NCBI GenBank assembly: GCA_027017505.1
Contig: JALUQR010000093.1
Coordinates: forward strand, 1 to 31,468
DNA from: a bacterium
Lineage (GTDB): Bacteria > Desulfobacterota > GWC2-55-46 > DRQE01
DNA length: 31,468 bases
Direction of reading: 5' to 3'
Below, in pieces: positions 15,134 to 22,712 of this stretch. Both the position numbers and the translations under genes were made by a program. Under the pieces are notes generated by a model, which saw only the letters and a program-made list of their open reading frames with translations, was not told the DNA's origin and did no database searches. Numbering within the stretch: position 1 is the stretch's first letter; each line of letters begins with the position of its first letter.

Positions 15134-15839
15134 CGGAAGAAGGGCTGACCAGCTAAGACCCACCTTCATAGAACGGGGTGTGCTCAAGTTTGCGGATGGC
15201 TCTGCCCTCATAGAGACAGGCAACACCAGGGTTATAGTGTCTGCAACTGTGGAAGAAAGGGTTCCACCATTTCTGCAGGGCACAGGCCAGGGCTGGATTA
15301 CCGCAGAGTACGCAATGCTACCCAGGTCTGCACCAAAGCGCATACCGCGTGAGTCCATAACAGGCAGACCCACAGGAAGGACACAGGAGATACAGCGTTT
15401 TATAGGAAGGAGTCTGCGTTGCTCCACAGACCTTAAAAAACTTGGCGAGAGAACCATAATAATAGATTGCGATGTGCTCCAGGCAGATGGAGGCACAAGG
15501 ACAGCTGCTGTAACCGCAGGGTTCGTTGCCCTTAGAGATGCCATAGACCGTCTTATAAAATCCCAGGCCATTGACGCAGACCCTGTAATAGAGCCCGTAT
15601 GTGCGGTAAGCGTGGGTATAGTGGATGGCACAAGGCTTCTTGACCTCAACTACGAGGAGGACTCCATGGCAGAGGTGGACATGAATGTGGTAATGACAGG
15701 CAGTGGCAGGTTCGTTGAGGTTGGTGCCACAGCAGAAACAATGCCCTTTAGAGAGGAAGACCTTCACGCACTTCTGGGGCTTGCCAGAAAGGGCATAGAG
15801 GAGCTTTTCTCCATACAGAAAAAGGCCCTCTCAGAATAA
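15123..15839 (+). CDS. rph: Ribonuclease PH
   Basis: Phosphate-dependent 3'-5' exoribonuclease that trims tRNA 3' ends and takes part in rRNA turnover; it acts as a cytoplasmic hexamer. The 238-residue protein starts MRTDGRRADQLRP, typical of the family. It has SATVEERVPPF, the phosphate-binding GRTQEIQRFIGRSLR near 80-94, DCDVLQADGGTRTAA near 116-130 with the catalytic Asp, and a C-terminal MPFREEDLHALLGLA. Length is normal. The ATG overlaps the end of the amidase gene by 11 bases, and rdgB follows 4 bases after its stop. The rph-rdgB pairing occurs in many bacteria. Confidence 0.96.
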   Translation: MRTDGRRADQLRPTFIERGVLKFADGSALIETGNTRVIVSATVEERVPPFLQGTGQGWITAEYAMLPRSAPKRIPRESITGRPTGRTQEIQRFIGRSLRCSTDLKKLGERTIIIDCDVLQADGGTRTAAVTAGFVALRDAIDRLIKSQAIDADPVIEPVCAVSVGIVDGTRLLDLNYEEDSMAEVDMNVVMTGSGRFVEVGATAETMPFREEDLHALLGLARKGIEELFSIQKKALSE

Positions 15840-15843
15840 TGCC

Positions 15844-16437
15844 GTGAAGATAGCCCTTGCAACAAAAAACCCGGGAAAGATAAGGGAGATACGCTCCATA
15901 CTCGAGGGGCTCTCCATTGAGCTTGCAGGCCTCGATGAGCTTTCCATAAAGGAGCTTCCTCCAGAGGATGGCAGAACCTTTAAAGAAAATGCCCTAAAGA
16001 AGGCACGCTTTGTCTCGCAAAAAGCGGGTCTGCCTGCAATAGCTGACGATTCAGGGCTTGAGGTGGATGCCCTCGGTGGCAGACCAGGGGTGTACTCTGC
16101 ACGCTACGGTGGCAGAACAGACAGAGACAGATACATGAAACTGCTTGAGGAACTCAAGGACATCCCAGATAAGGAGCGTACCGCAAGGTTCCGCTGTGTG
16201 ATAGCCCTTGTAACCCCTGATGGAGAGGAAAGGACCTTTGAGGGTGTGCTTGAGGGCAGAATATCAACCGAACCACGGGGCAGATACGGCTTTGGCTACG
16301 ACCCTGTATTCTACATACCCCACAGGGGAAAGACCCTTGCGGAAATACAACCCGAGGAGAAAAACCTCATAAGCCACAGGGCAATGGCACTTAAGAAGTT
16401 AAGGGATTACCTCTCTGGCAGGACACACTTGACATGA
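15844..16437 (+). CDS. rdgB: XTP/dITP pyrophosphatase (RdgB/HAM1)
   Basis: House-cleaning enzyme that hydrolyses XTP, ITP and dITP to the monophosphates, keeping deaminated purines out of DNA and RNA. The 197-residue protein has the N-terminal TKNPGKIREI, ADDSGLEVDALGGRPGVYSA near 65-84 with the catalytic Asp pair, and GFGYDPVF near 149-156, all diagnostic. The start is GTG at 15844. The only nearby ATG (15839) is in another frame and stops after two codons. It lies 4 bases after the rph stop with no clear ribosome site, so translation probably depends on re-initiation from rph. Confidence 0.95.
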   Translation: MKIALATKNPGKIREIRSILEGLSIELAGLDELSIKELPPEDGRTFKENALKKARFVSQKAGLPAIADDSGLEVDALGGRPGVYSARYGGRTDRDRYMKLLEELKDIPDKERTARFRCVIALVTPDGEERTFEGVLEGRISTEPRGRYGFGYDPVFYIPHRGKTLAEIQPEEKNLISHRAMALKKLRDYLSGRTHLT

Positions 16438-16456
16438 GAAGCTTTTGGGATAGACT
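16429..16456 (+). promoter_or_regulatory. Possible promoter of the HD-GYP regulator, overlapping the end of rdgB
   Basis: -35 TTGACA (16429-16434), 16-base spacer, -10 TAGACT (16451-16456). The -35 lies in the last codons of rdgB. The predicted start near 16463 is only about 8 bases before the ATG at 16471, or about 35 before the alternative ATG at 16498. Confidence 0.35.
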
Positions 16457-16470
16457 TATTGATACATAAC

Positions 16471-17586
16471 ATGTCTCTTCAAAACCCCGTATTTCCCATG
16501 GAAGAGAAGGAGCCCACAAGGATACTGGTTGTAGACGACGACAGGCTCTTCCTGAAAATAATCACCGACATGCTCGAAAAGATGGGATACCTCTGCATTA
16601 CCGCAGAGGATGGGCTCTCTGCACTTGAGAAGGCTGGAAAGGAAAAGCCCGATATAATTCTGCTCGATGTGGTCATGCCAGGGCTCGATGGGTTCGAGGT
16701 GGTGCGCCGTCTCAAGGAGAATCTTGAAACCACCCACATACCAATAATACTCGTTACCATACTGGCTGACAGAAACTCCAGAATAAAGGGGCTGAGCGCA
16801 GGAGCAGATGAACTGCTCTCAAAACCCGTGGATGAGGCTGAACTTGGAGTGAGAATAAAAAATCTACTGAAGGTTAAAAAGTACGAGGACTACCTCATAA
16901 AGCACGGCAGATTCCTTGAAAGCATGGTGAGGGATAAGACCATCGAGCTTAAAGAGGCCTATGAGAAGACAAGAAATGCCTACATAGATACCATCTACAA
17001 GCTGAGCCTTGCCATAGAATACCGCGACAGAGAGACGGGCAATCACATAAAGAGGATAAGCATATTCTCCCGCATACTTGCCAGACAGCTGGGTCTTTCA
17101 GAGAAGAAGGTAGAGGAGATATTCTTTGCAAGCCCCATGCACGATATAGGCAAAATCGGCATACCAGATTCCATACTGCTTAAGCCCGCAAGCCTCACCG
17201 AAGAGGAGTTCGAGGTGATGAAAACCCACACCACCATAGGTGCAAAGATACTGCAGGGCTCTGACTCAGAGATAGTGCGCACCGCAGAGACCATAGCACT
17301 TACCCATCACGAAAACTGGGATGGCTCGGGCTATCCCAGGGGGCTCAAGGCAGAGGAAATACCCCTTTCGGGAAGGATAGTCCACATAGTGGATGTGTAT
17401 GATGCTGCAAGGAGCAAACGCCCCTACAGAAAAGAAGGGCACACACACGAGGAAACCCTCAACATCATAAAGGGCATGAGAAGGGTCTTTGACCCCCAGG
17501 TGTTCGATGCATTCTTCGAGTGTGAGGAGGTCTTCAGGAAGCTCTACGATGAGAATGAAAGCGGAGAGCCAGTGAGTATAGTTTAA
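16471..17586 (+). CDS. Response regulator with HD-GYP domain (probable c-di-GMP phosphodiesterase)
   Basis: Two-component output protein. From the ATG at 16471 (371 residues) it has a receiver domain at about 16-135 with the acidic pocket VDDD at 21-24, phospho-acceptor Asp66 in LLDVVMP and Lys118. A short helical linker follows, then an HD-GYP domain at about 170-360 with MHDIGKIGIPD at 223-233, HHENWDGSGYP at 279-289 and VDVYDAARSKRPY at 307-319. All residues expected of an active domain seem present, so it probably degrades cyclic di-GMP when phosphorylated. A TTG at 16459 would add 4 residues; ATG 16498 would remove 9. No sensor kinase gene is in the window, so its signal is unknown. It converges with the cytochrome gene with only 6 bases between stops. 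Confidence 0.9.
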   Translation: MSLQNPVFPMEEKEPTRILVVDDDRLFLKIITDMLEKMGYLCITAEDGLSALEKAGKEKPDIILLDVVMPGLDGFEVVRRLKENLETTHIPIILVTILADRNSRIKGLSAGADELLSKPVDEAELGVRIKNLLKVKKYEDYLIKHGRFLESMVRDKTIELKEAYEKTRNAYIDTIYKLSLAIEYRDRETGNHIKRISIFSRILARQLGLSEKKVEEIFFASPMHDIGKIGIPDSILLKPASLTEEEFEVMKTHTTIGAKILQGSDSEIVRTAETIALTHHENWDGSGYPRGLKAEEIPLSGRIVHIVDVYDAARSKRPYRKEGHTHEETLNIIKGMRRVFDPQVFDAFFECEEVFRKLYDENESGEPVSIV

Positions 17587-17592
17587 ACCTGA

Positions 17593-19242
17593 CTACCTCT
17601 CGTGACAGCTCACACACAGCTCTGTTTCTTCCTTTCTCAGCACATAGGGGTACTGGCTTCCGTGGGACATGTGGCATGTTACACAGAGCATCCTTCCGCC
17701 TGTGCCAAGTGGCAGTCCTGCAGGAAGGCCACCTGCGATTCTCACCATCGGGTGTGATGCCTTAAGATGGATGTTCTCCCTGTGGCATTCGTTGCACACA
17801 TAAAGACCCGCCCGGTCAATGCCATTAAGCCCGGGAAAGTGGGGGCTTGAAGACCCCGTGGTCTGGCCTTCGTCTGTTATGCCAACAAGTACAGTTCCCT
17901 CTTTAACGGAACTGGTCTTCCACCTAAGTGCCAGCCTTTCGCCCACCCTTACAAGCCCGAGCCCCTCAATGCGTGGAAGCCCAGTGGTGTTCTCACCGGT
18001 GCTTAAGGTCCTCCTTATCTTGACCCTTACGGGCCTTGAATAGGCCCTTCTGCGGTGGGCATCCTCTGCAACAGCCCTCAGGTGGTAGGTTCTTCCCCTC
18101 TGAAGCCTTTCTATTACAGCCCTGTGTTCTGTTGCATAATGGGTGGAAGCCCTTGCCACATGGTCGAATCTATCGCTCCTGCCATATTCTATGTAGGAGA
18201 GTGCGGGCTCATCTGTCCTCCACACCACTGTTACAGACCAGAAGACACCGTCCTTTACCTCCACAACCTGTGGGACTGACACCACGGGTGGTCTCTCATC
18301 GTCTGGAAACTCCTCCACAGGGTCCTGTGGCACCACCTTAAACCTCGCCGTTGCCTCCCTTCCCGTGGAATCCACACCCCTTATGGTTATGGAATAGGAG
18401 ATACCATCCTCAAGGTCAACAAAAAGAAGGTTATCTCCCCAGCCGTCTCTGAACCTTATGTGGCTGGTCTTCACTGTGTCCTTTATGTGACACCTTGTGC
18501 AGTTGAGCACAAGCTCTGGATGTCTGTACCTTGATGCATCCGCATAGACCTCTCTGTGGCAGAGCCTGCAATCTGTCTCTCTGGACTCTGCAATCAGGTT
18601 AAGGGGCACATCTGTGCTTGCAAGGAGTTCTTCCACATAGTAAGGGGGTGTTTCCCTGGGTGTGTCTGGAGGGCTGTCTGGGGTGACTCTGCTCATCTGT
18701 CCTGCCTCCACATACACACCTTCGCCCACACCATTTATGTTTCTTACCTCCACCGTGCCATCCAGTGAGACCACCTCTGTTGCATCCACCATGGAGTTTA
18801 CAATAAAGTCTGTGCCCCGAACCGTTATAGATGCCTGTGTGGTATCGAGCTTGAGATAGGATTTGCCGGTAAAGTGTCTGCCCGTGATGACCCTCAGAGT
18901 GCCTGCAACGAGCCTTAAAAAGAGCCTTCTGTGTCCATCACGAAGGTTTAACTCCTCAACACACAGGCTACCATCCTCACCCATGGAAACAATCGTATCG
19001 TCTGCAAGGAGTATCTTTACAGCAGATGCCTCCTCGGTCACTATTATATCCTTTCTCTGAACCGGTATGTTTTCATCAACCCTTATTCTTTTTGGTCTTC
19101 CCTCCCTGTAGACATACACATTGCCCTTCCAGGCAACAACCACACCTGTGTGGTATCTCTTCTGTGTTTCTGCCTTTACTACGGACACAGAAGGGACAAA
19201 CAGAAGGCTTAAGAGCATAAACAGCGGAAGTGTGTTTTTCAT
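17593..19242 (-). CDS. FecR-domain penta-heme c-type cytochrome with a fibronectin-like segment
   Basis: Exported 549-residue protein: signal peptide (hydrophobic 5-21, likely cleavage after VKA near 24); FecR-type domain at about 35-185 with the hallmark VRGTDFIV at 141-148; and five c-type heme sites CxxCH at 225-229, 248-252, 483-487, 520-524 and 543-547. Between heme pairs two and three, about 315-410 looks like a fibronectin type III fold (WRTDEPALSYIEYG, then TYHLRAVAEDAHR). The hemes therefore fall in two clusters (2 and 3) flanking a beta-rich spacer. FecR domains usually sit in sigma-factor regulators or bind wall or surface polymers, so a fusion to hemes suggests a wall-anchored electron carrier or redox sensor. 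It starts 12 bases after the citrate synthase stop and is probably co-transcribed. Confidence 0.85.
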   Translation of the reverse strand: MKNTLPLFMLLSLLFVPSVSVVKAETQKRYHTGVVVAWKGNVYVYREGRPKRIRVDENIPVQRKDIIVTEEASAVKILLADDTIVSMGEDGSLCVEELNLRDGHRRLFLRLVAGTLRVITGRHFTGKSYLKLDTTQASITVRGTDFIVNSMVDATEVVSLDGTVEVRNINGVGEGVYVEAGQMSRVTPDSPPDTPRETPPYYVEELLASTDVPLNLIAESRETDCRLCHREVYADASRYRHPELVLNCTRCHIKDTVKTSHIRFRDGWGDNLLFVDLEDGISYSITIRGVDSTGREATARFKVVPQDPVEEFPDDERPPVVSVPQVVEVKDGVFWSVTVVWRTDEPALSYIEYGRSDRFDHVARASTHYATEHRAVIERLQRGRTYHLRAVAEDAHRRRAYSRPVRVKIRRTLSTGENTTGLPRIEGLGLVRVGERLALRWKTSSVKEGTVLVGITDEGQTTGSSSPHFPGLNGIDRAGLYVCNECHRENIHLKASHPMVRIAGGLPAGLPLGTGGRMLCVTCHMSHGSQYPYVLRKEETELCVSCHER

Positions 19243-19254
19243 TTATCTCTTGTA

Positions 19255-20406
19255 CTATCCTCTCTCTGCTATGGGGATGTACTGCTGATTTCTCTTGCCA
19301 GTGTATTTCTGGGTTGGTCTGTATATGCGATTTGTTTTGAGCTGTTCTATCCAGTGGGCAAGCCAGCCTGCAACCCTTCCCATGGCGAATATGGGTGTGA
19401 ATAGCTCTGTGGGTATGCCTATTCCTGTAAACACTATGCCCGAGTAGAAGTCCACATTTGGATACAGCCGTTTATGTGCCAGTTTTTCTTCCACCACCTT
19501 TTCCACCTCTTCTGCAATCTCCAGCAGATGGGTGGACTCTGCACCTTCGTGGTCGAACAGCCTGTGGGCAAACTTCTGCAGGATTTTTGCCCTGGGGTCT
19601 TTTGTCTTGTATACCCTGTGGCCTATGCCCATTATTCTTTCTTTCTTTCTGAGTTTCTCCTCTATATAGGGGCGCACATTCTCCTTTGAGCCTATCTCCT
19701 TGAGCATCTCCACAACCTTTTCATTTGCACCACCGTGAAGCGGGCCAGAGAGTGTGCCTATTGCAGAGGATACTATGGTGTAGGGGTCTGCAAGGGTTGA
19801 GCCCACCACCCTTGCACTGAATGTGGATGCGTTCATCGTGTGGTCTGCATGGAGTATGAGGATCACATCTATTATTCTTTCCACAAGTGGGTCTGGCTCT
19901 CTTTCAAAGAGCATGTAGTAGAAGTTTGCGGGAAAAGAGAGGTCATTGTTTGGCGGTATGGGCGCATCACCGTGGCGAAGCCTGTGGCAGGCAGCCACAA
20001 TTGTTGGCAGTTTCGCTATAAGTCTTACTATGGACCAGTACCTTACATCAGGGTCCAGTGTATTCCTTGCAGGATAGTACATGCCCATGGCAGATGTTAC
20101 AGACTGCAGATAGTCCATGGGATGGCCTGTCTCGGGCAGATACTCCATCATCCTGAGTATCTTAAGCTTCAGGCGCGTATGAAGGGTTATATCGTTCTTG
20201 AAGCGCGTGAACTCCTTTATGGTGGGAAGCCTGCCGAATATAAGCAGATAGGCTACCTCAAGAAATGTGCTGTGCTCAACAAGCTCCTCTATGGGTATAC
20301 CACGGTACTCAAGTATCCCCTTCTCTCCGTCTATATAACTTATGGCAGACTCTGCAGCAGGGATACCCTCAAGCCCTGGGACAACATCCATCTCCCGCTC
20401 TTCCAT
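19255..20406 (-). CDS. gltA: Citrate synthase
   Basis: Condenses acetyl-CoA and oxaloacetate to citrate, the entry step of the TCA cycle. The 383-residue protein is of the short bacterial/archaeal type. It has HADHTMNAS near 202-210, GPLHGGANE near 230-238 (catalytic His), GIGHRVYKTKDPRA near 267-280 (catalytic His and Arg) and NVDFYSG near 330-336 (catalytic Asp). The ATG at 20406 has GGGAGG 6 bases upstream. It is transcribed divergently from the DJ-1 gene, with its own promoter, and is followed closely by the multiheme cytochrome gene. 2-methylcitrate synthase activity is possible in this size class, but no prp genes are near. Confidence 0.94.
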   Translation of the reverse strand: MEEREMDVVPGLEGIPAAESAISYIDGEKGILEYRGIPIEELVEHSTFLEVAYLLIFGRLPTIKEFTRFKNDITLHTRLKLKILRMMEYLPETGHPMDYLQSVTSAMGMYYPARNTLDPDVRYWSIVRLIAKLPTIVAACHRLRHGDAPIPPNNDLSFPANFYYMLFEREPDPLVERIIDVILILHADHTMNASTFSARVVGSTLADPYTIVSSAIGTLSGPLHGGANEKVVEMLKEIGSKENVRPYIEEKLRKKERIMGIGHRVYKTKDPRAKILQKFAHRLFDHEGAESTHLLEIAEEVEKVVEEKLAHKRLYPNVDFYSGIVFTGIGIPTELFTPIFAMGRVAGWLAHWIEQLKTNRIYRPTQKYTGKRNQQYIPIAERG

Positions 20407-20442
20407 AAACGCCTCCCATGGATATATCGCACTTTACAGAAA

Positions 20443-20471
20443 AATCTAAAATTATTTGTCCGAAAAGTCAA
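20443..20471 (-). promoter_or_regulatory. Promoter of citrate synthase
   Basis: Minus-strand -35 TTGACT (20466-20471), 17-base spacer, -10 TAGATT (20443-20448). The predicted start near 20436 gives a leader of about 30 bases carrying a proper GGGAGG ribosome site. Confidence 0.55.
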
Positions 20472-20475
20472 GTCA

Positions 20476-20490
20476 TTATGTTTGACATAA
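20476..20490. promoter_or_regulatory. Inverted repeat between the gltA and DJ-1 promoters, candidate operator
   Basis: TTATGT, TTG, ACATAA: perfect 6-bp arms around a 3-base centre. It covers the whole -35 of the DJ-1 promoter (20482-20487) and begins 5 bases from the gltA -35. A regulator bound here would block the DJ-1 promoter and could activate or repress gltA. It does not match the FNR or CRP consensus. Confidence 0.45.
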
Positions 20491-20509
20491 CTGTCCGATG
20501 GGGTATAAT
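20482..20509 (+). promoter_or_regulatory. Perfect-consensus promoter of the DJ-1 gene, leaderless geometry
   Basis: -35 TTGACA (20482-20487), 16-base spacer, -10 TATAAT (20504-20509): both hexamers match consensus at all six positions. The ATG at 20519 is only 9 bases beyond the -10, so the transcript should start within about 2-4 bases of it. Confidence 0.75.
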
Positions 20510-20518
20510 TGAGATGCC

Positions 20519-21067
20519 ATGGACGATGTGCTTCTCATACTTGCCCCTGGATTTGAAGAGATAGAGGCCCTTGCAACGGTGGACATACTGCGCAGGGCAG
20601 AGCTCTCTGTGGTTGTGGCATCCACGGTGGAAGGAGCTGTAACTGGAAGATGTGGTGTCAGGGTGGTGGCAGACACCGCTCTTGAAGAGGTGCTTGCAGG
20701 TGAATTCCGTATGGTGGTGCTTCCAGGTGGTGCAAAGGGCACAGAGAACCTGAGGAATGATGCCCGCGTGATTGAGCTCGTAAAAAGGCACTTCTTCTCT
20801 GGCAGGTACATAGCAGCAATATGTGCTGCGCCCACGGTGCTTAAGGCCTGTGGAATAATCAGTGGAAGACGAATAACCTCGCATCCAACCGTAAGGGACG
20901 AGCTTAAAGAAGCGATCCTGTGCGATGACAGGGTATGTGTTGACCGCAACATAATAACAAGCCAGGGGCCTGGCACAGCCCTTGAGTTTGCCTTCAAACT
21001 GGTGGAACTCCTGAGGGATAAAAACACCGTGGAAAGGATAAATCAGGGTGTGCTTGCAAGGCTCTAA
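20519..21067 (+). CDS. DJ-1/PfpI family protein (DJ-1/YajL branch)
   Basis: A 182-residue cytoplasmic protein of the DJ-1/ThiJ superfamily. It begins with LLILAPGFEEIEALATVDIL, in which Glu16 is the conserved acid beside the nucleophile. Cys102 sits in the nucleophile elbow ICAAP, and SQGPGTALEFAFKLVELL near the C-terminus is typical of the DJ-1/YajL branch. Members have been described as glyoxalase III-like, deglycase or chaperone-like, all linked to carbonyl or oxidative stress; the exact activity is debated. It stands alone on the + strand, divergent from gltA, under a perfect-consensus promoter, so expression is probably strong unless the inverted repeat over its -35 is occupied. No ribosome site precedes the ATG. 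Confidence 0.9.
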   Translation: MDDVLLILAPGFEEIEALATVDILRRAELSVVVASTVEGAVTGRCGVRVVADTALEEVLAGEFRMVVLPGGAKGTENLRNDARVIELVKRHFFSGRYIAAICAAPTVLKACGIISGRRITSHPTVRDELKEAILCDDRVCVDRNIITSQGPGTALEFAFKLVELLRDKNTVERINQGVLARL

Positions 21068-21090
21068 CCAGCCTGTTCCAGCCAGCAGTA

Positions 21091-21105
21091 ACAATCCCTG
21101 ATTGT
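21091..21105 (+). terminator. Weak possible terminator after the DJ-1 gene
   Basis: ACAATC, CCT, GATTGT form a 6-bp stem with a 3-base loop, 24 bases after the DJ-1 stop. A run of six to seven T begins about 10 bases later, too far for a classic intrinsic terminator, so confidence is low. Confidence 0.25.
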
Positions 21106-21119
21106 GGAATATCTGTTTT

Positions 21120-22712
21120 TTAATCAAAGAGTCCGCGCTGGAAGGGTCTTCTCTTTCTGGGGCCAGTCTTAAGTTCTTCCAGAAGTGTTCGGGGTATTTC
21201 CTCAATAAAACAGCTCCTTTTGAGTGAGGACTCACAGAACCTTCTTCTGTCTGCACCTGTAAGATAGAGCCTTTCAGTTGCCCTTGTTATGGCAACATAG
21301 AAGAGTCTTCTCTCCTCCTCTATATCCTCGCCCCTCAGGGGCAGAATCCCCTCATCACAGCCTGCAACGAACACCACCCTGAACTCAAGCCCCTTTACCG
21401 CATGGAGTGTAAGCAGTGAAACCCTTTCTGCCTTTATGCCTGCCACATCGGGAGTGTCCATGAGTATGAGTCTTTCTGCAAGCTCCTCTTTTGTTGCACA
21501 CTCTTCTGCAAGTGAGAGCACAAGGGACTGCATGTATTCTGCCATACCACAGTCTTTTACAAGCTCAAGCAGTCCGTCACGGGAAAACTCCTTCATGGCC
21601 CTTATCCTTTCTGCCAGCCCTGCCATACCCTCTGGAAGGCTTACCACATGGTAGGGTATGCTTGATACTCTGAAGACCTCCTCAAAGGGTGGTATTTGTC
21701 TGCGGGTTCTGAAAAGGATTGCAAAATCCGAGAATGTGTAGCCACAGTGCTCGTGTGAGGAGCTGAGATTTGACAGCCCTCCCATAAGGCTTTCAATCTC
21801 CCTTGCAACGAACTCTGCCTCCTCCCTCTCGTTACGCACCCTTATGTGTTTTATCCTCTCACCGCCCTTTTTTACGGCCTCAAAGGGATGGGCAATCCTT
21901 TTTCTGTTGTGCTCTATAAGGGAGGTTGAGGCCCTCACTATGAGTTCAGTGGACCTGTAGTTTCTCTTAAGTGTTACAACCTCTGCGGATGGGTAGCTCT
22001 CCGTGAACCTGAGGAATCCCTCAAGGTTTGCCCCGCGGAATCCGTATATTGACTGGTCAGGGTCTCCAATCGCAAAGAGCCTTGAGCCCCTTTCTGTAAA
22101 TAGCCCTATGAGGTATGCCTGCAGGGGGTTTATATCCTGGAACTCATCCACAAGCACGCAGGAGAAAACCCCACACCTGCCCTCTCTTACAGCACATGCA
22201 AGCTCTATGAGAAGGTCATCCAGGTCAAGGGCACCTCTGCGTTCGAGCTCCCTGTTGTAGAGTGTGAGGGTCTCTCTGTCCTCTTCAGAGAGTTCTCTTA
22301 TTACCATGTTTTTTATAAGCGAGAGCCTTTCTGCCATTCCCGCAGGTCTTTTTACACCCAGCCCGCGGAGTAGCTCAATGGTGTCCTCTCTGCCGTAGAG
22401 TTTAAAGCTTTTTAAGTTTTTGAGCATCTTAAGTGCAAGCCCGTGGAATGTATCAATAAATGGCAGGTCCAGGGGTTTGCCCAGTGCACGGGCTATGCGG
22501 TTACGCATGTTAAGTGCTGCCCTGTTGGTAAATGTTATTGCACAGAGCTCTCGAGGGCTATGCCCCTCCTCAAGACACCTGAGATACCTTGCAGTAAGCA
22601 CCATCGTTTTGCCACTTCCAGGGCCTGCAACAACGAGGGTGTGCGGGGCAGTGCTCTCCACCGCGGTCTTCTGCTCGCTATCGAGCATGTCTGTAAAGGA
22701 GTTTCTGCTCAT
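21120..22712 (-). CDS. Short UvrD/PcrA/Rep-type DNA helicase (SF1A)
   Basis: ATP-driven 3'-5' DNA helicase of repair or replication restart. The 530-residue protein has Walker A AGPGSGKT at 29-36, TFTNRAA (motif Ia), VLVDEFQDINPLQ (motif II), GDPDQSIYGFRGA (motif III), KRNYRST (motif IV), LLTLHAVKGLEF (motif V) and FYVAITRA (motif VI), so the motor is complete. At 530 residues it is about 150-200 shorter than usual UvrD/PcrA. The reduction falls mainly in the 1B/2B accessory subdomains and the tail. Its Arg/Lys-rich end (PRKRRPFQRGLFD) may contact DNA or a partner. It is last of a four-gene operon and overlaps the CDF gene by 4 bases. It may be an accessory helicase rather than the main UvrD. 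Confidence 0.88.
   Translation of the reverse strand: MSRNSFTDMLDSEQKTAVESTAPHTLVVAGPGSGKTMVLTARYLRCLEEGHSPRELCAITFTNRAALNMRNRIARALGKPLDLPFIDTFHGLALKMLKNLKSFKLYGREDTIELLRGLGVKRPAGMAERLSLIKNMVIRELSEEDRETLTLYNRELERRGALDLDDLLIELACAVREGRCGVFSCVLVDEFQDINPLQAYLIGLFTERGSRLFAIGDPDQSIYGFRGANLEGFLRFTESYPSAEVVTLKRNYRSTELIVRASTSLIEHNRKRIAHPFEAVKKGGERIKHIRVRNEREEAEFVAREIESLMGGLSNLSSSHEHCGYTFSDFAILFRTRRQIPPFEEVFRVSSIPYHVVSLPEGMAGLAERIRAMKEFSRDGLLELVKDCGMAEYMQSLVLSLAEECATKEELAERLILMDTPDVAGIKAERVSLLTLHAVKGLEFRVVFVAGCDEGILPLRGEDIEEERRLFYVAITRATERLYLTGADRRRFCESSLKRSCFIEEIPRTLLEELKTGPRKRRPFQRGLFD

Noticed and set aside
17584..17596. Terminator between the convergent HD-GYP and cytochrome genes
   Set aside because: Only 6 bases separate the two stops, and no hairpin was seen there.
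20514..20516. ATG 5 bases before the DJ-1 start as an alternative start
   Set aside because: It is in another frame and would not produce the DJ-1 sequence.
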